54,099 nucleotides of DNA from Candidatus Staskawiczbacteria bacterium (GTDB lineage: Bacteria; Patescibacteriota; Minisyncoccia; Minisyncoccales; Staskawiczbacteraceae), in contig VGLO01000001.1 in NCBI GenBank assembly GCA_016866675.1, positions 1 through 54,099 of the forward strand, written 5' to 3'. Position numbers and translations under genes: made by a program. Under the pieces are notes generated by a model. It saw nothing but the letters and a program-made list of their open reading frames with translations, ran no database searches and was not told where the DNA came from. This document shows, in pieces, positions 1 to 8,317 of this stretch. Within the stretch, counting starts at the first letter, position 1. The number at the start of each line of letters is the position of its first letter.

Positions 1-210
1 AACCACTCCTGCGCTAGCGGCACTTGGAACAACTACAGTATCATAGTCTGAGCCATCTGGACAAGCATTATAGCTAAGACTTGTTGCTGAAGTGACAGCA
101 GAGGCATTAGTTGGCACTGTTAATGGTAATACAACAACGACAAAAGCTAAACAAATTACCGTGAATTTACTTATTAATTTTGAATTTTTACTATACATAT
201 TTTTGTTCAT
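1..210 (-). CDS. Secreted protein, N-terminal part only (runs off window start)
   Basis: The first 70 residues are visible from ATG at 210; the rest lies outside the window. Residues 1-14 are polar and basic, residues 16-30 form a hydrophobic core, and a small-residue stretch (TNASA) near 34-38 suits signal peptidase cleavage. The exposed part then begins with SATSLSYNACPDGSDYD. I recognise no family. It sits immediately upstream in the genome (reading window coordinates leftwards) of a sortase and a CAP-domain protein, so a surface or secreted role is a reasonable inference. There is no SD before the ATG, only an AT-rich leader. Confidence 0.7.
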   Translation of the reverse strand, partial: MNKNMYSKNSKLISKFTVICLAFVVVVLPLTVPTNASAVTSATSLSYNACPDGSDYDTVVVPSAASAGVV

Positions 211-295
211 TATTACTTATTATCTAATTTAATTATTTGCATTATATCTTATTATGTGTTTTATGTCAATGGGTCAGACTATTTTGTCACTCGTT

Positions 296-985
296 TTACA
301 ATACATCTAGTACTGCCTGAACCACAATTCTCTCATAATTTTTTCCGGGTGGCCAGCATGAAATAAGTGTCAGTATGTTGTCTTTAGGGTCAAATTCCTC
401 AATAGATACCTCGCTTCCCTTCTTAACAATTTCCTTTTTAATAATTGTGTAAGTATACTGTCTATTATTAAAATTTACAATAACCTTATCCCCACTATTT
501 AGATTGTTTAGGTCAGAAAAGACCCAGTCATACTTAATTTTTGGCCAATTTGGAGGCGCTGAATGTCCTAATACAACCACCTGTCCGCTCTGTCCTGGAA
601 GTACTGACCCAGGATATAAAACTGTTCCCTTATCAAGGTCCTTTGTTAGTATTGTATTATCTGTGCTTTGTCCTATTACTATTGGAGCCTCTATGCCAAT
701 TTGGGGCAGTTGAATTGAGTTTGATTTGCCGGTATGTGGAAATTTTTCTGCGTTTGCCAGTCTTGTATTAGCAACAATATTTTTGTTGATGCTATTTAGA
801 TTTTCATCAGCACTTACAAAGATACTGCTTTCTGGATATGGACTAAAGAAGTCGCTGATTAAAACACTCATCTCTCTGTAGTTAAACAACCAAGAGATAT
901 TATTCCAGCTTATAACCAAAACAATCATAATAAATATTATAATATAAGCCTTAATAAGTTGTTTTTGCTTATTATTAATTTTCAT
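296..985 (-). CDS. Sortase-family transpeptidase
   Basis: This is a membrane-anchored sortase of 229 residues that should cleave a sorting signal and attach proteins to a surface nucleophile outside the membrane. One N-terminal transmembrane segment (about residues 10-30) is followed by a linker and a beta-rich sortase domain (about 90-229). The catalytic set is visible: His141 in LGHSAPP, Cys210 in TLISC and Arg219 in NYERIVV. The start lies 5 bases after the stop of the CAP-domain gene, so the two are probably co-transcribed. No SD is present. The short form resembles class D/E-like sortases, but I cannot fix the class. The substrate is unknown; the truncated secreted protein downstream is one candidate neighbour. 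Confidence 0.88.
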   Translation of the reverse strand: MKINNKQKQLIKAYIIIFIMIVLVISWNNISWLFNYREMSVLISDFFSPYPESSIFVSADENLNSINKNIVANTRLANAEKFPHTGKSNSIQLPQIGIEAPIVIGQSTDNTILTKDLDKGTVLYPGSVLPGQSGQVVVLGHSAPPNWPKIKYDWVFSDLNNLNSGDKVIVNFNNRQYTYTIIKKEIVKKGSEVSIEEFDPKDNILTLISCWPPGKNYERIVVQAVLDVL

Positions 986-990
986 GATTT

Positions 991-2028
991 TTACACAACA
1001 ATTGCATTGTAATTAATTAGATTACTTATTGCTTCATTCCCAAGTATTATAGAAAATACTATAGCGATTATCATAATAATTGATCTTCTTAAAATCAAAG
1101 AGTGATTATTCTTTTGTTTTAATACAATAATAAGGCATCCAGCAATAGTAGTGACCAATAGATATAAGGTGTACTGTAGTATTGTATTGTTGTTATACAC
1201 TAAAATATTAAGAAATCTTAAGTAATAACTGTCTCCTGAATTATTGTTTGGTGCTGAAAATATTGAGTATCGAGTTGTTCTAGATAGCACTAAACCAATT
1301 TTATCTGTATTTGCAATGACATTTTGGGAGTCATCTAATAAATTATTTTCCTCTGCTATTGATTTAATTTCATCAGATTTTTTTACAACTTCGGGTGTAT
1401 CTGTGCTTTTCGGGACTATATTTTTATTGGCTTCAACAACAGACTCGCTGGTTGCTTTTGGCTTTGGACTACCAAAAAGCTGTACAACGAGTATTGCGCT
1501 ATTTTCACCAAAACCCTGTAAAACCGCAGTTCCAATTTCGTTGTAATTTGGATTAAAAAGATTATCTTTATGAGATGGAGAGTCAACCCACGCGTCATAA
1601 ACATTTTTTGAGTCAGTAAAACCAATTGCTAAGTTTTCTCCAGCATATTTGTAGCTATAACCGGCTTTTGCAAACCAAAACCAAGGAGTAATACCACTTG
1701 GGCTCTGGTGAGCAAAATAACCATTTCTAATCATGTCTTGAGCTTTCAAGTGAGCTGCGTTATCTAGTTCATTGTTTTGTGACAATGTATTTAGTCCGAG
1801 TTTTTCTCTATCACTATTTAATAAGTTTAATAACTCAGCCTTTGTAATATCAGCAAAAAATATGTTTCCTGGAAAAGGTATTGAGCTTAAAGTTAAAAGT
1901 ATCCTAATTAGTAGCAAAGCAACAATAATATATAGCAAAAATTTGCTATTCAAAAAACTGGCAATTGTACTACCATTTATATTAAAAATGTTGTTTTTTG
2001 GGCTGTTATAGCCTAAAGAATAGTCCAT
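991..2028 (-). CDS. CAP/SCP-domain membrane protein
   Basis: This 345-residue protein has an N-terminal membrane segment (about 31-52), then a YkwD-like CAP domain (about 65-190). Typical motifs are LNSDREKLGLNTL, the helix with AHLKAQDMIRNGYFAH, YAGENLA and AWVDSPSHKDNLFNPNYNEIG. A low-complexity linker follows, then two further hydrophobic segments near the C terminus (about 280-300 and 315-335). CAP domains in bacteria are extracellular and poorly understood; binding or wall-associated roles are usual proposals. It sits with a sortase gene. The leader before the ATG is AT-rich (TATAAT-like boxes) and lacks an SD. Confidence 0.85.
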   Translation of the reverse strand: MDYSLGYNSPKNNIFNINGSTIASFLNSKFLLYIIVALLLIRILLTLSSIPFPGNIFFADITKAELLNLLNSDREKLGLNTLSQNNELDNAAHLKAQDMIRNGYFAHQSPSGITPWFWFAKAGYSYKYAGENLAIGFTDSKNVYDAWVDSPSHKDNLFNPNYNEIGTAVLQGFGENSAILVVQLFGSPKPKATSESVVEANKNIVPKSTDTPEVVKKSDEIKSIAEENNLLDDSQNVIANTDKIGLVLSRTTRYSIFSAPNNNSGDSYYLRFLNILVYNNNTILQYTLYLLVTTIAGCLIIVLKQKNNHSLILRRSIIMIIAIVFSIILGNEAISNLINYNAIVV

Positions 2029-2071
2029 AATCTAATAACTAATTATATAACTAATTATACAATTTGTCAAT

Positions 2072-2105
2072 ACAAAAGCCCCGATTTATGTTGGGGCCTT
2101 TTTGT
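2072..2105 (-). terminator. Intrinsic terminator downstream of the FtsQ-like gene
   Basis: GCCCC (2078-2082) pairs with GGGGC (2093-2097). Read on the minus strand the stem is followed by TTTTGTATT. It also has a T-run on the plus strand, so it may work in both directions. Confidence 0.75.
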
Positions 2106-2124
2106 ATAGATATACTTAATAATC

Positions 2125-2943
2125 TTACTTGTAATATGCCCTGTCTTTATACTGTAAATAAACATATTCGATTTTTTTTCTTTCTCTTTCCGTTATTTCG
2201 TCTGATAGCAGTGCATTCATTTTTGTTATCTGAGAGTCAATGTCAGATTCTGCATCAAAATAAACAGTCCATCCTTCAAAAGTTTTGACATCTATTGTTT
2301 GTGAAATTATTACATCTCTTACATCAATTCTGAAGTTATTTTTAAGATTTTCTCTAATTTTAGAAACTGAGTTTATTGTTTTTTGCAGAATAGCCTGTTC
2401 ACCCAAAGAAATATCATTCTTGCCTGAAATCCTTAGTATCATTGTATTTTCTGAAATTGATTCTATTTTTTCAAATATTACACCCTCTTCATCAATTGCA
2501 AAACAACTATTATTTTCGTTTTGACAAAATACAGCAAAAGGCGTTCTTTCTTCTATGACTAAATCAACTAGATTTGGTAAAGATTTTTTAATTTTAATAT
2601 TTTTTATTATTGGGAAGGTTGATTTTATTTTTTTAGATAAGCTTTCTTTACTTAAAATAAAAATGCTTTGTGTGTCTATATTTACAATACCTGCACTAAA
2701 AAAGTTTTTGTAAGAATGATTCCACACTATGTTTTCGACGCTTACATTATCAACACTCTTGTATCCTGAAACCTTTATATGAGAGATCTGGAAAAATTTA
2801 GAGAAGAATACTAGGTAAAAGATTGATATTATTACTAAAATCAATAACAACCCAAGCCAAAAAAAGGGCTGATGAGTTATTTTTTTTCGTTTTATATCCT
2901 TTATTTTCGGCTTTATATGATTTTTTCTAAATGACATGCTCAT
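2125..2943 (-). CDS. FtsQ/DivIB-like cell division protein with POTRA domain
   Basis: The 272-residue protein has a basic cytoplasmic N terminus, one transmembrane segment (about 28-48) and a POTRA-type domain starting at about 52 (FQISHIKVSGYKSVDN). An FtsQ-like beta domain follows (LVIEERTPFAVFC, then a region ending YVYLQYKDRAYYK). This is the arrangement of FtsQ/DivIB, which links early and late divisome proteins outside the membrane. Its ATG overlaps the stop of the upstream FemX-like gene (stop TGA at 2940-2942), indicating translational coupling. The family assignment rests on topology and the POTRA signature rather than on strong residue conservation. Confidence 0.8.
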   Translation of the reverse strand: MSMSFRKNHIKPKIKDIKRKKITHQPFFWLGLLLILVIISIFYLVFFSKFFQISHIKVSGYKSVDNVSVENIVWNHSYKNFFSAGIVNIDTQSIFILSKESLSKKIKSTFPIIKNIKIKKSLPNLVDLVIEERTPFAVFCQNENNSCFAIDEEGVIFEKIESISENTMILRISGKNDISLGEQAILQKTINSVSKIRENLKNNFRIDVRDVIISQTIDVKTFEGWTVYFDAESDIDSQITKMNALLSDEITERERKKIEYVYLQYKDRAYYK

Positions 2944-3989
2944 AATCCCCTTTTAACTCTTCTAATTGACTCTATTATATAACTAATCCAGTATTTATGG
3001 GAAGTGGGTAAATCCTGAGTTAAAACATATTCATCTTTATATCCACCAAAACCCATTTTAAATAAAGTGGGACCTGAATATGGATGATTTGGGTTTTTTA
3101 CCGGATCTGAGTATCCCCAAAAGTCGTAAATTTTACAACCCTTTCTTTTTGCTTCTTTAATGGCCTCCCACTGCAACAAATATGATGCAGGAATTTTTTT
3201 ATATTCAGGTAAAAGAGCTGCATGGTGGTAAAAAGCCATATTATTCCAAAATATTCCATAAGAAGCTGCAATAACTTTACCTTTATAATTTGCAATAAAA
3301 AGGGCAATTTGTTTATCTGGCTCAAATGCCATAAACTCCTTTCTAAAATATTCTAATGAAAAGGGTACAAAGTTTTGCTTCTTTACCACCTCCAAGTGCA
3401 TTTTGTTAAACTCTTCTACATCTTTAATATCAAAACTTCGTGTAATATGTATATCTTTATTCTTTTCTGCTTGTTTAATTAAGTATCTTGTAGTTTTTCT
3501 CATGCCATTCATTAAATCTTCTTCTGAGGCCTCAATATTGAGCTTCCAAGATGATTCTGGATGTGAATGAAGTGGCCTTAAACTAAATCCAAGACTATTG
3601 AACAATTTGATATTTTCTTCAGTTCTCTCCCAAATTGGACTAATTCTAATAAAATCCACCTTCTCTTCTCTCGCCAATTCCTTTAGTTTAGTTAATAATA
3701 CTTCCAAAACTTTCAATTTTGAATTTTGAGTTTTAAGTTTAAGCGAAACGACTGGTCCATGTGGGACAATTAAATAACTCCCACGCCTTGCGGTATGTTT
3801 AATGGTTAAAGCTACAGCCAACAACTGTCCGTCTTCATATATTCCAAGCCTCCAAATTTTGTTTCCCAAAGATTTTTGAAATTCACCCCAATTCCATGAA
3901 TGCAAAAAACTTTTTCTGTCGCATAACAGCAAAAACTCTTCCCACTGATTTTTACCGTCAAATGACGGATTAATTTCTTTTATTTCCAT
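2940..3989 (-). CDS. FemAB/FemX-like aminoacyltransferase
   Basis: This FemABX-family protein of about 349 residues would transfer an amino acid from aminoacyl-tRNA to a peptidoglycan precursor. Features include the N-terminal LLCDRKSFLHSWNWGEFQ, the central GMRKTTRYLIKQAEK region and the C-terminal GNAT-like FIANYKGKVIAASYGIFWNNMAFYHHA with YDFWGYSDP. I chose ATG 3989 over an upstream TTG at 3995. A -10 box TATAAA ends 8 bases before this ATG, so the mRNA would be almost leaderless. A low-complexity segment (KLKTQNSKLK, about residues 86-95) looks like an in-frame insertion of an AT-rich repeat. Neighbours are an FtsQ-like gene and a DegT gene. Confidence 0.85.
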   Translation of the reverse strand: MEIKEINPSFDGKNQWEEFLLLCDRKSFLHSWNWGEFQKSLGNKIWRLGIYEDGQLLAVALTIKHTARRGSYLIVPHGPVVSLKLKTQNSKLKVLEVLLTKLKELAREEKVDFIRISPIWERTEENIKLFNSLGFSLRPLHSHPESSWKLNIEASEEDLMNGMRKTTRYLIKQAEKNKDIHITRSFDIKDVEEFNKMHLEVVKKQNFVPFSLEYFRKEFMAFEPDKQIALFIANYKGKVIAASYGIFWNNMAFYHHAALLPEYKKIPASYLLQWEAIKEAKRKGCKIYDFWGYSDPVKNPNHPYSGPTLFKMGFGGYKDEYVLTQDLPTSHKYWISYIIESIRRVKRGL

Positions 3990-4028
3990 AAGCAAACTTT
4001 ATAAAACTCAATTAAATTATCTAAAAAA

Positions 4029-4056
4029 TTGACAATTAATTCATTTAAACTAGAAT
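4029..4056 (+). promoter_or_regulatory. Sigma70-type promoter of the structured RNA at 4063
   Basis: TTGACA (4029-4034), a 16-base spacer, TAGAAT (4051-4056). The predicted start is about 4063. Confidence 0.7.
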
Positions 4057-4062
4057 TAAATT

Positions 4063-4248
4063 AGTTTCGTGGTTCGGTAACCGCAGTAAGGTTGGGGTGG
4101 GCTGGCACTCTGTCGAGCTCACAGATGCCAATAATTCACAGGGCTGATCATGTCGCCATATATACAGCGACACTGATGATTGGTGAACAGCTCCAACCAA
4201 GCAAATCTTAGACCATCAGGTACACTGCCCTACTTGATGGCTTTTTTT
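4063..4248 (+). ncRNA. Unassigned structured RNA, about 185 nt
   Basis: This plus-strand transcript is bounded by a good promoter and an intrinsic terminator (stem CCATCA/TGATGG, 4213-4240, then seven T). The body folds clearly. A closing helix GGTTGG (4090-4095)/CCAACC (4193-4198) encloses hairpin GGCACTCTGT/ACAGATGCC (4104-4129) and a second long hairpin (4135-4187) with TTCAC/GTGAA at its base and TGTCGC/GCGACA at its tip. That makes a three-way junction. No open reading frame of note is present, and the next plus-strand gene is over 1 kb away, so it is not a riboswitch leader. It does not match the SRP, tmRNA or RNase P signatures I know. The size suits 6S RNA but the fold does not. Confidence 0.65.
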
Positions 4249-5500
4249 ATAAAAATTTTTTCAAAAAATCTACTATTCTTTTTCCGTCCTCCATTGTTAT
4301 ATTAATGTGAGTTGGTAGATTTAAAGTTTCTTTTGATAATTTTTCTGCGTTTTGACACTCACCCATCTTATACTTCATGTCTTCTAATTTTGTATCTCCT
4401 GGGGCAATTGGAGTTGTATACCAGTCGCCCAATAAGATATTCTCCCTGTGCCATGACTCATAAATTATTTCGTGGGCATTTTTGTGTTTTACAGCAAACC
4501 TTAAAAAGCTTTGATTTTCCTGCATGTTGGGCAACTCAAAACTAGTATTTTGCAATTCCTTGTAGTAAAATTTTGCTAATTTTTTTCTGTGATCGTAAAA
4601 TTTATCTAATTTTCTAAATTGATGCAGGGCCAAAAATGCCAAGGCATTTGGCAAAGCTTTTGGAAAATAATCTGGCTTTAATCCCCTTTTTTCTTTCCAG
4701 CTTACCGCTTTTGATAGTAAATGAGCCCATTGAGAGAAAACTAAAAATATTTTTCCAAGATCTAAAAAGCTATATAAAGGTAAAATAACATAGTGCAAAA
4801 GAATTGGATGCAATAATTGCTGTTTTATCCAAAGTAATCTTGGTTGACCAAACTCTTTTTGCAATTGTTCGATTTTTTTTGCTAATCGATCATCATTGGT
4901 CACTGCAAGCCCCCCATAAATAGAAGAAATTACCTTGTCTCTTGAAAAGCTAAAAAACCCTGCCTTACCAAAAGTTCCTAATTTTTGGTTGTTATGATCA
5001 GCTCCCAAAGCATGGGCACAATCTTCAATAACCGTGATATTATGTTCTTTTGAAATATTCATTATTTCATCCATATTCACTGGTAATCCAAATGTATGTT
5101 GAATTACTAAAACTTTTGAATTTAGACTTATAATTTTTGATTTTAGGCTTTCAATATCAATGTTAAAGTCGTTTCCACAGTCAATAAAAACTGGATTTAG
5201 TTTTGCCCACAAAATTGGATTTGGCACAGCATTGCAGGTAAAGGCCTGAATCATTACGTTATTACCGTCTTCTAATTCAAGAGATTTTAAAATTGCGTAA
5301 AATGCAGACCTTCCTGAATTAAAGGAAAAAGCATACTTTACTCCTAGATGTTTTTTAAATTCACTTTCAAGTTGTTTTACTGCACTACCTCTTTTCCAAT
5401 TCCAAGGTTGAAAAATTAATTTTAATGCCAAAAAAACATCGTCTTTTTGAACATTTGGAGATAAAGATATTGAAATTGGTTGAAAATTTTTGTACTTCAT
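4247..5500 (-). CDS. DegT/DnrJ/EryC1/StrS-family PLP aminotransferase
   Basis: This 417-residue fold-type I, PLP-dependent sugar aminotransferase has the N-terminal substrate region PISISLSP, an SGRSAFYAIL turn near 62, the Asp pair region VIEDCAHALGA (about 157-167) and the PLP lysine in FSFSRDKVISS (Lys189). Such enzymes make amino sugars on nucleotide carriers for envelope polysaccharides. It lies between a FemX-like gene and a membrane Mur ligase, which suits an envelope role. The exact sugar cannot be read from the sequence. The stop codon abuts the terminator of the oppositely oriented structured RNA. Confidence 0.85.
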   Translation of the reverse strand: MKYKNFQPISISLSPNVQKDDVFLALKLIFQPWNWKRGSAVKQLESEFKKHLGVKYAFSFNSGRSAFYAILKSLELEDGNNVMIQAFTCNAVPNPILWAKLNPVFIDCGNDFNIDIESLKSKIISLNSKVLVIQHTFGLPVNMDEIMNISKEHNITVIEDCAHALGADHNNQKLGTFGKAGFFSFSRDKVISSIYGGLAVTNDDRLAKKIEQLQKEFGQPRLLWIKQQLLHPILLHYVILPLYSFLDLGKIFLVFSQWAHLLSKAVSWKEKRGLKPDYFPKALPNALAFLALHQFRKLDKFYDHRKKLAKFYYKELQNTSFELPNMQENQSFLRFAVKHKNAHEIIYESWHRENILLGDWYTTPIAPGDTKLEDMKYKMGECQNAEKLSKETLNLPTHINITMEDGKRIVDFLKKFL

Positions 5501-5544
5501 ATTATAAGAAATATGTGTTGCTCATTACAAATAGGGAGATTTAA

Positions 5545-5814
5545 ATGAGAATTAGAGAGCTTCATAATATTAGCGCTTCAATTCATATGCTAGCAGATCA
5601 TATTGGTCTCAATAAGTGCTTTATTAATGAGTTTAATAATAAATATAATCAATTAATTGAGCAAATCCACCATGACTTTGAAGTGAAAAATAAGTGCAAA
5701 AATGGTCGATCGAATTCATCTAAGAATATTTCCTTATCAATTGAAAGAAAAGTTCGTCTCCTAAAACAATGGGTAATGCACAACTTAGAGTTTAAGGTTA
5801 AATCTCGTCGCTAA
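5545..5814 (+). CDS. Small orphan protein of the SD-bearing plus-strand set (89 aa)
   Basis: I recognise no family. The protein is basic and mostly helical (RIRELHNISASIHMLADHI, IERKVRLLKQWVMH). Promoter TTGAAA (5480-5485), a 17-base spacer, TATAAG (5503-5508). The SD is GGGAG, 8 bases before ATG 5545. A terminator hairpin GTCGAA..TTCGAC with TTTTTT follows the stop directly (5815-5838) and overlaps the end of the convergent Mur ligase gene. It is a self-contained expression unit opposite to its neighbours. Confidence 0.75.
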   Translation: MRIRELHNISASIHMLADHIGLNKCFINEFNNKYNQLIEQIHHDFEVKNKCKNGRSNSSKNISLSIERKVRLLKQWVMHNLEFKVKSRR

Positions 5815-5838
5815 GTCGAACAAATGTTCGACTTTTTT
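5815..5838 (+). terminator. Terminator of the 5545 gene
   Basis: Hairpin GTCGAACAAATGTTCGAC followed by six T. Confidence 0.85.
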
Positions 5839-7456
5839 ATTTCTTATTTAATAATTTTATTATCTCTATTGGTACTCTACCCTCTAATAAAACCGCATCT
5901 CCTGACTTACAAAAAGTTGTAATTAAATTCAAAATCTCTAAAGGCTTTTCAGATAATACGATATTATTTTCATTCATACCAGATAGTGTTGCAGATTCTT
6001 TTAAAATCTTAAATTTATCTTCTGTGGTAATAATTGCTAGATCACAAACTGTAGCTATTTTTTTGCCGATTTGCCTATGCACTTCTTCTGATTTTTTTCC
6101 TAATTCAATTAAGCAAGGCATCACGATGACTTTTTTACCTCCGAAAATAGATAGATAATCTAAGTCAGCTATAACTCCATCTGGGTTGGATGAATAAGAA
6201 GAGTCAATTATATTAAGTCCGTATGCCCCTTTTTTTAAGATAATGCCGGATTGCTTTTGTAATATTTTTTTTGCAGATTTTGAAATTTCTTCAAAGCTCA
6301 TTCCCAATTCTCTGGCAATCAAAATAGCTCCGAGTAAGTTTTGGATGTTTTGCCTACCAATAGCATTAACATTAAAATGACCCGCTTGTCCACCTTTTTG
6401 AATTGCAATAAAATCTAAAAAATGCTTATCAACGGTTATTTCTTTTGAATAAATATCTGCATCCACCCTACTACTTTCTATGCTATACATTTTTTTATCT
6501 ATGTTTGCCTTTTTAAATAAATCCATACAATACTTATTATCTCCGTTGACTACAAGTAATCCATCTTTTTTAAGACAAAAAAGTAATTCTTGACCACCCT
6601 CAGCTGATAACAAGTTTCCCATAGATTTGAAAGTTGCTAAGTGTTGCTCATTTACACCTGTCACAATGCCAATTTGAGGCTTTACAATGTCACATAGCAA
6701 ATTAATACCCCCTTTCTTGTATGACCCCATCTCAACAATAAAAATATCGTGTTTACCATTAAGCTCATTTAAAATTGTTTGAGATATTCCTATTTCAGAG
6801 TTTTTGTGATCTGGGGTAGCTAAAACATTAAACTTTTCAGACAAAATTGTTTTTAAAAATTCTTTTGTTGAAGTTTTTCCGTATGATCCCGTAATTGCAA
6901 TAACCTTTAACTCACCAAATCTTTTTATTTTTTGCGTTGCTTTTTTTATAGTATTGTTTCTTACTAAAACAAAAAATGGTTGCACTAAAAGCACTATTAC
7001 TGAAGCAAAAAAACCTAGAAAAACATCAAAAATAATTAGGTGCAATGAAAGTTTTTCCAAGGATTCATATTTTATTATGCTAAGGTTAAGGTAAAAAATA
7101 GACAAAACTAATAATATAAAGACAAGCAATATAGTTTTTATGGTTGCAACAGGAATTTTTATTGATTTTTTGGCAAAAAGGTAAACAGTTATAAGTGATT
7201 CTCCAAAATATATTAGTAAAACCGGCCAGAAAGCATCAGAAAACCTAAAAATTAATAAAACCAAAAGAGCAACTTTAAGTAAATATAAATAATTGATAAA
7301 TATTTTTTTACCCTTTTTTGTGCGGAAGTGATCAATGAATCTATCTATGTGGTACTCTTTTAACTGCCACAAATAAACCCAAAAAAGAACATTTCTAAAT
7401 GTTCTGGCAATCCAAAAAATGCCTAAAATTACTATAAGATTAACAAAACTAAGCAT
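5837..7456 (-). CDS. Mur ligase (MurF-like) fused to an N-terminal membrane domain
   Basis: This 539-residue protein starts with about five hydrophobic segments (about 1-30, 57-75, 78-98, 105-125 and 138-165). A Mur ligase ATP-grasp module follows, with P-loop TGSYGKTSTKEF (about 189-200), HKNSEIGISQTILNEL and IVEMGSYKKGG, then the C-terminal IDSSYSSNPDGV and VLLEGRVPIEII. MurF adds D-Ala-D-Ala to UDP-MurNAc-tripeptide. Standard MurF is soluble and has an N-terminal substrate domain, which appears to be replaced here by a membrane region. Function as MurF is therefore inferred; an amide ligase acting on a membrane-linked substrate is possible. It overlaps the hydrolase gene by 8 bases. Confidence 0.82.
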   Translation of the reverse strand: MLSFVNLIVILGIFWIARTFRNVLFWVYLWQLKEYHIDRFIDHFRTKKGKKIFINYLYLLKVALLVLLIFRFSDAFWPVLLIYFGESLITVYLFAKKSIKIPVATIKTILLVFILLVLSIFYLNLSIIKYESLEKLSLHLIIFDVFLGFFASVIVLLVQPFFVLVRNNTIKKATQKIKRFGELKVIAITGSYGKTSTKEFLKTILSEKFNVLATPDHKNSEIGISQTILNELNGKHDIFIVEMGSYKKGGINLLCDIVKPQIGIVTGVNEQHLATFKSMGNLLSAEGGQELLFCLKKDGLLVVNGDNKYCMDLFKKANIDKKMYSIESSRVDADIYSKEITVDKHFLDFIAIQKGGQAGHFNVNAIGRQNIQNLLGAILIARELGMSFEEISKSAKKILQKQSGIILKKGAYGLNIIDSSYSSNPDGVIADLDYLSIFGGKKVIVMPCLIELGKKSEEVHRQIGKKIATVCDLAIITTEDKFKILKESATLSGMNENNIVLSEKPLEILNLITTFCKSGDAVLLEGRVPIEIIKLLNKK

Positions 7457-8228
7457 TATTTAATATGTTTTGAGAAAGCTCTTTTGGAAACTTAGTGTTA
7501 AGCGCGTGCTCGGCCCCACTAATTACAAAAAGCTTTGAGTTAAAAATTCTTTTATTTATAAAGGTTGCCTGGTCATACGGAGTTGAAGTGTCTTTATCTC
7601 CCCAAATTATGACAACTGGGACTTTTATAAAACCAATCTTATATGAAAGGTCTTCAAGTATTATTTTAAGGTAGGTTTCCTTCATTATACCGTTTTGGTA
7701 AGTGTAGTCGCTTTTTCTAATTATAAACTTATAAACGGCCTTTCTAAATTGACTATATAGTGGCAAAAAAGAAAAAATCTTAACTGTTTTAGCTATTTTA
7801 TATAAAATCTTTTTAACTCCTGCATTTTTTCTAACAATGGCAGCTGAAACCAAAAATAATTTTTTAACTTTTTGTGCGTATTTTATAGAATATTTTGAAG
7901 CCAAAGCGCCTCCGAAAGAATGTCCAAGAAGCGAAAATTCACTACTAAGCTCAGGTACATTATTTGTAAATTCTAGCAACCATTCAACATAGTTGTCTAG
8001 ACACCACGCTTCTTTGGGAACATCACTCTTTCCAAATCCTGGTATATCAGGTACTACAACTGTAAACTTTGAAAACAACTCATCTGAAACTTGTTGCCAT
8101 CTGTCTGAGTTTGAGCCCCAACCATGCAAAATAAGCATTGACTCACTTATTTGCCCGCCTACCCTTGAACCATCAAAAACTTTATAATTTGTTTTTAGGC
8201 CTTTTATTATTATTTCTTTTTCCGTCAT
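7449..8228 (-). CDS. Alpha/beta-hydrolase
   Basis: The 259-residue alpha/beta-hydrolase fold protein has oxyanion region LILHGWGSNSDRW (about 32-44), nucleophile elbow GHSFGG (Ser104), the acid in WGDKDTSTP (about 210) and the His in SGAEHALNT (about 240). The substrate is unknown; esterase, lipase or peptidase-like activity would fit. The gene overlaps the following Mur ligase by 8 bases, so both are co-translated, which hints at an envelope-linked job. A TATGTA box ends 7 bases before the ATG on the minus strand, consistent with a leaderless message. No SD is seen. Confidence 0.85.
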   Translation of the reverse strand: MTEKEIIIKGLKTNYKVFDGSRVGGQISESMLILHGWGSNSDRWQQVSDELFSKFTVVVPDIPGFGKSDVPKEAWCLDNYVEWLLEFTNNVPELSSEFSLLGHSFGGALASKYSIKYAQKVKKLFLVSAAIVRKNAGVKKILYKIAKTVKIFSFLPLYSQFRKAVYKFIIRKSDYTYQNGIMKETYLKIILEDLSYKIGFIKVPVVIIWGDKDTSTPYDQATFINKRIFNSKLFVISGAEHALNTKFPKELSQNILNNA

Positions 8229-8317
8229 TTGATTTTACATAGCAAAGCAAGGAAAATCACTTCGTAATGAAAGCCATATATATAATACATTGTGGCTTGA
8301 AATTACCAAGAACTTTA

